Shown one piece after another: positions 13,264 to 19,082 of a DNA stretch of 19,082 nucleotides (positions are counted from its first letter, which is position 1; each line of letters begins with the position of its first letter). The notes beneath the pieces are model-generated. The model saw only the letters and a list, made by a program, of their open reading frames with translations. It was not told the DNA's origin and ran no database searches. Where the stretch lies: positions 1-19,082 of the forward strand of contig CAKQGD010000033.1 of the NCBI GenBank assembly GCA_934232845.1, given 5' to 3'. The translations under genes and the position numbers were made by a program. Origin of the DNA: an uncultured Oscillospiraceae bacterium (GTDB lineage Bacteria; Bacillota; Clostridia; Oscillospirales; Ruminococcaceae).

Positions 13264-14011
13264 GGTACAGAAACTTTGTACGGGCTATGGGGGCCGCATG
13301 ATACTGCGGGATGTCTCCATTGCTTTTTTGCCGGGAAAGGTTACGGTGCTGCTGGGACCCAACGGCTGCGGAAAAAGTACGCTGATCAAATCTACGCTGG
13401 GGCTGATGCCCCTCCTCGGCGGACAAGTCCTGCTGGACGGCGTCGCCCTTGCGCAGCTTTCTCCCCGGCAGATCGCGCAAAAAGCGGCCTACCTGTCTCA
13501 GTCCAGAAACATTCCCAGCATTACCGCCCGGCGGATGGTGCTGCACGGTCGGTTTCCCTATCTCTCCTATCCGCGCCGCTACCGGCCGGAGGATTTTGAA
13601 ATGATAAAGCGGTCGCTGGCCATGGCCGACGCGTCGGATCTTGCGGACCGCTCTATGATGGAGCTCAGCGGCGGTCAGCGGCAAAAGGTATATCTTGCCA
13701 TGGCGCTGGCGCAGGACACAGCCACGATTTTTATGGACGAGCCCACCACTTATCTGGATGCGCGGCACCAGCTCGAGGTCATGACGGTGGCCCGCCGCCT
13801 CGCGGATCAGGGAAAAGCGGTCGTATTGGTGCTGCATGATCTGGGGCTTGCCCTTCATGCGGCGGATATCGCCGCGGTGTTCGCCGACGGAACGCTTCTG
13901 AAGACGGGAACTCCGGAGGAACTGTTCTGCAGCGGCATCTTAAACGAGGTGTTTGAAATCACGCTTAAGCGTGTCCGAACCGAAGACGGCTGGAAGTACT
14001 ATTACCTGTAA
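13256..14011 (+). CDS. btuD: ABC transporter ATP-binding protein, BtuD/FecE type
   Basis: This 251-residue ATPase powers the preceding permease. The Walker A motif GPNGCGKST is at 34-42, the Q-loop in AYLSQSRNIP, the signature LSGGQRQKV at 137-145, Walker B with TIFMDEPTT at 157-165, and the H-loop in VLVLHDLGLAL. The ATG at 13256 lies inside the last codons of btuC (ATGATTGA), so translation is coupled. With btuF and btuC it makes a complete importer. The C-terminal extension (RVRTEDGWKYYYL) is short and ordinary. Confidence 0.93.
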   Translation: MIEVQKLCTGYGGRMILRDVSIAFLPGKVTVLLGPNGCGKSTLIKSTLGLMPLLGGQVLLDGVALAQLSPRQIAQKAAYLSQSRNIPSITARRMVLHGRFPYLSYPRRYRPEDFEMIKRSLAMADASDLADRSMMELSGGQRQKVYLAMALAQDTATIFMDEPTTYLDARHQLEVMTVARRLADQGKAVVLVLHDLGLALHAADIAAVFADGTLLKTGTPEELFCSGILNEVFEITLKRVRTEDGWKYYYL

Positions 14012-14034
14012 CCACAGGTGGAAACGGAGACGCC

Positions 14035-14661
14035 ATGGGTTATTTCCCATTTTTTGTGGATATTTCCAAAAAACGCGGACTGATCGTAGGGGGAGGCGCC
14101 GTCGCACTGAGAAAAGTGCGCAAGCTGCTTCCTTATGGGCCCTGCCTGACTGTGGTGGCCCCGCAGATACTCCCGGCCATTCGCGCCATCGGCGGTCTGA
14201 CGCTTTTGGAGCGCGCCTTTGAGCCGAACGATTTGAAAGACTGCGATTTTGCAATCGCGGCCACCGACAGCCGAACGGTCAATCAGACGGTCGCCGCGCT
14301 GTGCACATCCCAAAAGATTTTGGTCAATACGGCGGATCACGGCGAGGACGGCTCCTTTGTATTTCCCGCTCTGGTCAAGCGGGGAGAGCTTTCCGTCGGC
14401 ATTTCCACCGGCGGAGGTTTTCCCATGGCGGGCGTATATATCAAAGAAAAGCTGGCGGAGCTTCTTCCGGCACAAACGGATGAGATTTTAGAATGGCTGT
14501 GCGTCCGGCGGGGCGAATTCAAAACGAGCCTGCCCGAAAAGCAGAAGCGCAATCTTGTACTGTCCGCGCTGTGCCGCGCCGCCATGGAACAGGGGCGGCC
14601 TTTGAACGATTCGGAAACCGCTGCGATCGTCACAGCCGTGCGAATGAAAAACGGAGGGTGA
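14035..14661 (+). CDS. sirC: Precorrin-2 dehydrogenase (SirC/Met8-like)
   Basis: This 208-residue protein oxidises precorrin-2 to sirohydrochlorin with NAD+. The Rossmann loop GLIVGGGAVALRKVRKLL is at residues 15-32. The segment VNTADHGEDGSFVFPALVKRG carries the conserved catalytic aspartate (D101), and ISTGGGFPMAGVYIKEKL matches the family helix that in CysG reads STGGxSPxxA. In place of the usual serine before proline there is a phenylalanine. Some homologues also insert metal, but the separate CbiK gene downstream makes that unnecessary here. The gene follows btuD by 23 bases and ends two bases before the cobA-hemD start. Confidence 0.93.
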   Translation: MGYFPFFVDISKKRGLIVGGGAVALRKVRKLLPYGPCLTVVAPQILPAIRAIGGLTLLERAFEPNDLKDCDFAIAATDSRTVNQTVAALCTSQKILVNTADHGEDGSFVFPALVKRGELSVGISTGGGFPMAGVYIKEKLAELLPAQTDEILEWLCVRRGEFKTSLPEKQKRNLVLSALCRAAMEQGRPLNDSETAAIVTAVRMKNGG

Positions 14662-14663
14662 AT

Positions 14664-16169
14664 ATGGAAAAGAAAACAGGATGTGTCTATTTGGTCGGCG
14701 CGGGCTGCGGCGCGGCGGACCTGATCACCCTGCGGGGACTGCATCTGCTGCAGACATGTCAGACGGTGGTGTACGACGATCTGATTGCTCCCGAGCTTTT
14801 GGACGCCGCCCCGGAAAACGCCGAGAGGATCTACATGGGAAAACGCTGCGGCAAGCACGCCGCCGCGCAGGATGAGATCTCTCAAACGCTGGTGGAGAAA
14901 GCGCAGGCGGGCAAGGTTGTCGTGCGCCTCAAGGGGGGCGATCCCTTTGTGTTCGGCCGGGGCGGTGAGGAAATTCAGGCCCTGCAGGCCGCCGGCATTC
15001 CTTACGAGGAAGTGCCCGGCATTTCTTCCTCCATCGCGATTCCCGCGGCCGCCGGAATTCCCGTGACCCACCGGGGTGCGAGCAGAAGCCTTCACATCAT
15101 CACCGGGCATACCGCCGCCACAGAAAACGGCCTGCCGGAGGGCTTTGACCATCTGGCGGCTCTTTCCGGAACGCTGGTGTTTCTGATGGGACTGAACCGG
15201 CTGGAGGTCATCTCCGAAAAGCTGATCGCCGCCGGAAAAGACCCAGAGACACCCGCCGCGGTAGTGTCCGGCGGCAACTCCCTTCATCCCGCGGCTGTCC
15301 GGGGAACACTGAATACCATCGCCGCACGCGCAAGAGCGGCGGGAGTGGTCTCCCCCGCGGTCATTGTGGTGGGCGATGTCGCCGCGCTGGACTTTTCCGC
15401 CACGATCGAACACCCGCTCTCCCATGTCCGTATCGGACTGACCGGCACGGAGGCCGTGACAAAGAAGCTGAAAGCCGCCTTGGAGCGGCAGGGCGCCGAG
15501 GTGTTTTTGACGGAACGGTCCGTAGTGGACATTCTCCCCTTAAAGATGGAGCCCGAAAATCTCTGCGACGGCGGCCGTCACTGGCTGGTGTTTACCAGCA
15601 GCAACGGCGTTCGGATTTTTTTCTCTCACCTGCTAAAAAAACGCATCGACCTGCGGCGGCTGTCCCGCTGCAAATTTGCGGTGATCGGAAAATCCACCGG
15701 CGATCTGCTTGAGCAGTACGGCGTGATCGCCGACCTCTGCCCCGAGGTGTTTACCAGCGCCGCGCTGGCCGAAGCGCTTTGCCGCCGGGTGCAGCCCGGA
15801 GAGGATGTATTTTTCCTGCGATCTCAGCAGGGGGCGGAAATTCTTCCCCGCCGGATGCGGGAAGAGGGAATCCCCTGCTTGGACGTGCCTCTGTATACGC
15901 TGCATGCGGATTCCCGCACGACGGAAAACAGCCGGGCGGTTTTGGATACATTGGACTATCTGACCTTCTCCAGCGCCAGCGGCGTCGGACTTTTTTTGCA
16001 GACCCATGAAAAAATTCCGGAAAACGCCGTCTGCGTATGCATCGGCGAAGTGACGGCCCATGCGCTGCGCAAGCGGTATAAAAAGCCTTTTTTGACTGCG
16101 GACACCATTTCCGCGCAGGGAATCGCCCAAGCCATTCTAACCCATCGAATGAAGGAGAACGCGCAATGA
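14664..16169 (+). CDS. cobA-hemD: Fused uroporphyrinogen-III C-methyltransferase / uroporphyrinogen-III synthase
   Basis: This 501-residue bifunctional enzyme has residues 1-245 as CobA, adding two methyl groups from S-adenosylmethionine to uroporphyrinogen III to give precorrin-2. Its motifs are VGAGCGAADLITLRG at 11-25, RLKGGDPFVFGRGGEE at 88-103 and VPGISSSIAIPAAAGIP at 117-133. Residues about 253-501 are HemD, which cyclises hydroxymethylbilane, with FTSSNGVRIFF and TFSSASGVGLF as the usual paired motifs. The first SAM loop reads GAGCG where GAGPG is usual. The ATG at 14664 follows GGAGGG. A longer in-frame reading from 14493 would overlap sirC by most of its last third and lacks a ribosome site. 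The fusion is common in Clostridia. The stop overlaps cbiM (ATGA). Confidence 0.96.
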   Translation: MEKKTGCVYLVGAGCGAADLITLRGLHLLQTCQTVVYDDLIAPELLDAAPENAERIYMGKRCGKHAAAQDEISQTLVEKAQAGKVVVRLKGGDPFVFGRGGEEIQALQAAGIPYEEVPGISSSIAIPAAAGIPVTHRGASRSLHIITGHTAATENGLPEGFDHLAALSGTLVFLMGLNRLEVISEKLIAAGKDPETPAAVVSGGNSLHPAAVRGTLNTIAARARAAGVVSPAVIVVGDVAALDFSATIEHPLSHVRIGLTGTEAVTKKLKAALERQGAEVFLTERSVVDILPLKMEPENLCDGGRHWLVFTSSNGVRIFFSHLLKKRIDLRRLSRCKFAVIGKSTGDLLEQYGVIADLCPEVFTSAALAEALCRRVQPGEDVFFLRSQQGAEILPRRMREEGIPCLDVPLYTLHADSRTTENSRAVLDTLDYLTFSSASGVGLFLQTHEKIPENAVCVCIGEVTAHALRKRYKKPFLTADTISAQGIAQAILTHRMKENAQ

Positions 16170-16912
16170 GTAAGCGGGAAAAGATCGGTTTTATTCTCTG
16201 CTTTGCTTTCAGCCTGGCGCTGTGCGCCGCGACGCCGGCGTCGGCCATGCATATCATGGAGGGATATCTTCCCCCCGCCTTCTGTCTGATCTGGGGTGCA
16301 CTGTGCCTGCCCTTTCTTGCGGCGGGCGTGTTCTCCGTCCGCCGTATCATCCAAAACCAGCGCAAGGCACTGATTCTGCTGGCGATGGCGGGAGCATTTG
16401 TCTTTCTGATCTCATCTTTGAAAATCCCCTCGGCAACAGGCAGCTGCAGCCACATGACTGGAACGGGCCTTGCGGCCATTTTGTTCGGCGTGCCCGTTAC
16501 TGCGGTTTTGGGAATCATCGTGCTCTTGTTTCAGGCGATTCTTCTGGCGCACGGCGGTCTGACGACACTTGGCGCCAACGTGTTCAGCATGGCGGTAGCG
16601 GGACCTCTGGTCAGCTGGGGAATCTACCGGCTGGGAAAGCGCCTGAAGCTGCCCAGACTGCCTTTGATCTTTGCGGCGGCGTTTTTGGGAGATCTCGCAA
16701 CCTACTGCGTTACCAGCCTGCAGCTGGCAATGGCCTATCCCAGCGCAAACGGAGGCTTCGCGGCCAGCATGACGGAATTTTTAGCCGTATTTGCGCCCAC
16801 GCAGCTGCCTCTTGCGGTGATAGAAGGTATTTTGACCATGCTCGTCATCATGGGAATGGAAAACTACGCAAAACCGGAGCTTCGGGCCATCGGCTATCTG
16901 GAGGAGCGATGA
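16166..16912 (+). CDS. cbiM: Cobalt ECF transporter substrate-capture component CbiM
   Basis: This 248-residue membrane protein is the cobalt-specific S component. It has an N-terminal signal-like segment ending ATPASA, so cleavage after A27 would expose MHIMEGYLP. The mature Met-His end is a known metal ligand in CbiM/NikM proteins. Further family motifs are SSLKIPSATGSCSHMTGTGL and ILLAHGGLTTLGANVFSMAVAGP, whose His residues line the metal site. CDS start ATG overlaps the cobA-hemD stop as ATGA, and the stop overlaps cbiN in the same way. Nickel is the alternative substrate, but the B12 setting makes cobalt far more likely. Confidence 0.97.
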   Translation: MSKREKIGFILCFAFSLALCAATPASAMHIMEGYLPPAFCLIWGALCLPFLAAGVFSVRRIIQNQRKALILLAMAGAFVFLISSLKIPSATGSCSHMTGTGLAAILFGVPVTAVLGIIVLLFQAILLAHGGLTTLGANVFSMAVAGPLVSWGIYRLGKRLKLPRLPLIFAAAFLGDLATYCVTSLQLAMAYPSANGGFAASMTEFLAVFAPTQLPLAVIEGILTMLVIMGMENYAKPELRAIGYLEER

Positions 16913-17229
16913 ATATGAGTAAAAATCAAAAGATCGTGGTCGTTTCTCTCGTTCTCGTGGCATTGCTGGCCTTTCTGCCGCTCTTTGTACTGAGAGACGC
17001 CGAATTCGGCGGCAGCGACGACGCGGGAAGTCAAAAGATCGAAGAAATTCAAGGGCAGCGCTATGAGCCGTGGTTTTCTCCGGTGCTGGAACAAATCATC
17101 GGCAGAGAGCTCCCTTCAGAGGTGGAGAGTCTGTTCTTCTGCCTGCAAACGGGGCTCGGCGTCGGAGTTCTTTCTTTCGGCTTTGGCTATCTGGCAGCTC
17201 GCAAAAAATACTCACAGAAGGAGCGGTAA
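16909..17229 (+). CDS. cbiN: Cobalt transporter small component CbiN
   Basis: This 106-residue protein has the CbiN layout: an N-terminal transmembrane helix (IVVVSLVLVALLAFLPLFVL), an extracytoplasmic loop with FGGSDDAGSQKIEEI and YEPWFSPVLE, and a C-terminal helix (LQTGLGVGVLSFGFGYLAA). CbiN helps CbiM load metal. The ATG at 16909 overlaps the cbiM stop (ATGA). A second ATG at 16915 is equally possible. Length is normal (about 90-110). Confidence 0.95.
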   Translation: MNMSKNQKIVVVSLVLVALLAFLPLFVLRDAEFGGSDDAGSQKIEEIQGQRYEPWFSPVLEQIIGRELPSEVESLFFCLQTGLGVGVLSFGFGYLAARKKYSQKER

Positions 17230-17270
17230 GGCGCCGCTGTACGGATATTAAAAAAAGGAGGCGGCGCTCA

Positions 17271-18191
17271 ATGCTCACGGCGGTCTTGGCCGGATTCGTC
17301 CTATTCTCTCTCAGCTTTGGAAAAGTTTCGGCGGCGGGATGCGCTCTGCTGAGCGCCGCCGGGATCTTTCTTTTCCTCTGTATGGGAAATCATGAACACG
17401 GCGGCGTCCTGGTGATCGACGTGTATGCCCGGCAGTCACGCTTTTTCTCTTGGAACGCATCTTTAAAGACGGGCGGCTGCATGATCCTGCTTCTGCTGTG
17501 CGTGCTGTCCCCTTCCGTCTGGCCTCCCCTTTTTCTGGCGGCGATTCTTGCCGCTCTGACGGCGTTCGCGGGTGGGCTGGGCTTTCACCGTTATCTGTCG
17601 CTGCTGCGGATGCCCGCGGCGTTTTTGCTTCTCTCGGGCATCGCTCTGCTTTGGGATTACAGCATTGTCCCGGCAGGCGTTCTGACCGTTCCCTTTTTTC
17701 ACGGCTGTCTGACGGTCACCGCCGAAACGCAGGCTGTGTCCCGGCTGGTCATGGCCCGGGCGCTGGGCGCGGTGAGCTGCCTGTATTTTCTCAGTCTCTC
17801 CACACCCCTGCCGGAGATTCTCGCCGTCATGAGGCGGGCACAGATACCTTCCGTAATCTCGGAGCTTGCCATTCTTATCTATCGGTACATTTTTGTCCTG
17901 CTGTCGGTGTACCGCGATATGAAAAATACCGCGTCCAGCCGTCTGGGATACGGCGGATTTCGAAAAAGTCTTCGCACCACAGGCGCGGTTTACGGAAATC
18001 TGCTGGCCAAAAGCTTTCATCGGGCGGGGGCGTGTTTTGACGCAATGGAGAGCCGGTGCTATCAGGGAGAAATCCGCTTTTTGGAACAGGAAAAGCCGGT
18101 TTTTCTCTGTCAGCGGCTGTTATTCGGTACACTGATAGCCGCCGCTGCGTCAGCGGTGGCGTATGCCTATGCGGGAAAGGCTGTTTTATGA
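17271..18191 (+). CDS. cbiQ: Cobalt transporter T component CbiQ, with N-terminal hydrophobic extension
   Basis: This 306-residue membrane protein couples CbiO ATPases to CbiM. The canonical CbiQ start is recognisable near residues 47-64 (VLVIDVYARQSRFFSWN), and the cytoplasmic coupling helices appear around VSRLVMARALGAVSCLYFL, RRAQIPSVISELAILIYRYIF and GAVYGNLLAKSFHRAGACFDAMESR, which contain the two Ala-Arg-type and ESRCY motifs. Before that there is an extra hydrophobic stretch of about 37 residues. The ATG at 17271 is strongly supported by AAAGGAGG, whereas the internal ATG at 17382 (MGNHEHGG, a start seen in shorter homologues from memory) lacks a site. The stop overlaps cbiO as ATGA. 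Confidence 0.92.
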   Translation: MLTAVLAGFVLFSLSFGKVSAAGCALLSAAGIFLFLCMGNHEHGGVLVIDVYARQSRFFSWNASLKTGGCMILLLLCVLSPSVWPPLFLAAILAALTAFAGGLGFHRYLSLLRMPAAFLLLSGIALLWDYSIVPAGVLTVPFFHGCLTVTAETQAVSRLVMARALGAVSCLYFLSLSTPLPEILAVMRRAQIPSVISELAILIYRYIFVLLSVYRDMKNTASSRLGYGGFRKSLRTTGAVYGNLLAKSFHRAGACFDAMESRCYQGEIRFLEQEKPVFLCQRLLFGTLIAAAASAVAYAYAGKAVL

Positions 18192-19015
18192 GCGAAATTT
18201 TACGTTTTGAACAGGTTTCTTATCTATATGAAACGGGAGCGTTGGAGCACGATGCTTTGACCGACTGCTCGCTTTCCATCCATCCGGGAGAAAAAATTGC
18301 GGTCATGGGCAGCAACGGCGCGGGAAAATCCACCTTTTTTCTGCTGGCGAACGGCGTTCTGCGCCCCACCGGCGGCACGATCTATTTTGAGGGCGCGCCT
18401 GTCGGAAAGAGCACCCGGGAGCTAAACGCCCTGCGGCAGGGCGTAGGGCTGGTCTTTCAGGATTCCGACGTGCAGATTCTGGGCGGAACGGTCGAGGAGG
18501 AAATCAGCTTCGGCCCCATGAACCTGGATCTGCCCCGCGAGGAGGTGCAGTCCCGCGTGGAGAAGGCCGTCGGCAATCTTCATCTGGAGGACTACCGCAC
18601 ACGGGCGCCCCAGTATCTTTCCGGCGGAGAGAAAAAGCGTGTGTGCATCGCGGACGTGCTGGCGATGCATCCCAAGCTTCTGCTTATGGACGAGCCCGCT
18701 TCCAGTTTGGATTTTGCAAATCTTCAATTGCTGGAAGAAAATCTGCAGATGCTCGAGCAGCAAGGATTGGCACTGGCCATCTCTACCCACGACGCAGATT
18801 TTGCGTGGCGCTGGGCACAGAGAATTCTGGTGTTCTGCGGCGGCCGTCTGGCGGCGGACCGCAGCCCCGAGGAAATCTTTTCGGATACCGAACTGCTGCG
18901 GCGCTGTAATCTGACGCAGCCCACACTGTACTGGGTCTCACAGGCGCTGGGAATCGTACCGCCGCCCCGCACCCGCAGGGAATTTGAAACTCTTGTCTCA
19001 GAAAATATAAGATAA
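18188..19015 (+). CDS. cbiO: Cobalt transporter ATP-binding protein CbiO
   Basis: This 275-residue ECF-type ATPase has Walker A GSNGAGKST at 41-49, the Q-loop VGLVFQDSDVQI, the ECF-typical stretch GTVEEEISFGPMNL, the signature YLSGGEKKRV, Walker B LLLMDEPASS and the H-loop STHDADFAW. It powers CbiMNQ. It is a single ATPase and probably acts as a homodimer. The chosen ATG overlaps the cbiQ stop (ATGA), while an earlier in-frame start at 18056 lies inside cbiQ without a ribosome site. The C-terminal segment (TQPTLYWVSQALGIVPPPRT) resembles the regulatory tail of CbiO proteins. Confidence 0.96.
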   Translation: MSEILRFEQVSYLYETGALEHDALTDCSLSIHPGEKIAVMGSNGAGKSTFFLLANGVLRPTGGTIYFEGAPVGKSTRELNALRQGVGLVFQDSDVQILGGTVEEEISFGPMNLDLPREEVQSRVEKAVGNLHLEDYRTRAPQYLSGGEKKRVCIADVLAMHPKLLLMDEPASSLDFANLQLLEENLQMLEQQGLALAISTHDADFAWRWAQRILVFCGGRLAADRSPEEIFSDTELLRRCNLTQPTLYWVSQALGIVPPPRTRREFETLVSENIR

Positions 19016-19037
19016 AAAACGCCAAGGAGGAAAATTG

Positions 19038-19082
19038 ATGAAAAAGGCTCTTTTGTGTGTCAGCTTCGGCACCAGCGTGAAC
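19038..19082 (+). CDS. cbiK: Sirohydrochlorin cobaltochelatase CbiK, first 15 codons (cut by window edge)
   Basis: AAGGAGG lies seven bases before an ATG, and the 15 codons visible read MKKALLCVSFGTSVN. The sequence KALLxVSFGTS is the characteristic start of CbiK, the anaerobic enzyme that inserts cobalt into sirohydrochlorin. It follows cbiO by 22 bases and fits the pathway order after SirC and cobalt uptake. Only the start is in the window, so a related chelatase cannot be fully excluded. Confidence 0.8.
   Translation, partial: MKKALLCVSFGTSVN

Noticed and set aside
14337..15425. Minus-strand open frame opposite sirC and cobA-hemD
   Set aside because: It is antisense to conserved catalytic motifs, with a low-complexity translation and no supporting signals.
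16222..17229. 335-codon plus-strand frame overlapping cbiM and ending with cbiN
   Set aside because: Only the last 106 residues (CbiN) are real. The upstream part is an out-of-frame reading of cbiM.

Overview
The window looks like chromosome of an anaerobic Firmicute of class Clostridia, possibly an Oscillospirales-type gut organism (the rank below class is inference). The clues are moderately high GC with strong AGGAGG-type ribosome binding sites, U-tailed intrinsic terminators, FMN and cobalamin riboswitches, a Rex repressor, an agmatine fermentation operon, and anaerobic (CbiK/CbiMNQO-type) cobalamin genes. I see no insertion sequences, phage genes, CRISPR arrays, tRNAs or rRNAs.

Layout. 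(1) 1-1191, minus strand: the 5' part of an ECF sigma factor gene with an ECF-like promoter in front of it, then ribU (riboflavin uptake S component) with a full control region of consensus promoter, FMN riboswitch and attenuator terminator. (2) 1245-3321, plus strand: a rubrerythrin-VIT1 fusion (membrane-bound ferritin/iron exporter type), an AT-rich small membrane protein of unknown function, a DUF4234-like protein and an overlapping DUF2752 protein, closed by a strong terminator. (3) 3333-8013, minus strand: the complete agmatine deiminase pathway in the order ptcA-aguD-aguA-arcC, with a leader that contains alternative hairpins. (4) 8063-9830, minus strand: a UspA/KdpD-like small protein and fucO (lactaldehyde/1,2-propanediol oxidoreductase), divergent from (5) rex at 9895-10696, plus strand. 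(6) 10868 to the right edge, plus strand: a long operon headed by a cobalamin riboswitch, encoding a BtuFCD-type ABC importer, SirC, a CobA-HemD fusion, the cobalt transporter CbiMNQO, and the first 15 codons of CbiK.

How the genes work together. The agu operon imports agmatine in exchange for putrescine, deiminates it, transfers the carbamoyl group to phosphate and makes ATP. FucO uses NADH to reduce lactaldehyde, and Rex beside it senses NADH/NAD+. I could not find a convincing Rex box. The cobalamin operon joins corrinoid (or related chelate) import, conversion of uroporphyrinogen III to sirohydrochlorin, cobalt uptake and cobalt insertion under one riboswitch, so one B12 sensor would set both salvage and early de novo synthesis.

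The parts most worth a second look are the regulatory RNAs: mutually exclusive helices can be drawn for the ribU, ptcA and btu leaders. Also notable are the unexplained structured stretch between the btu promoter and the B12 aptamer, and the N-terminal hydrophobic extension of CbiQ. No clearly novel multi-gene system was found; most genes belong to recognisable families.
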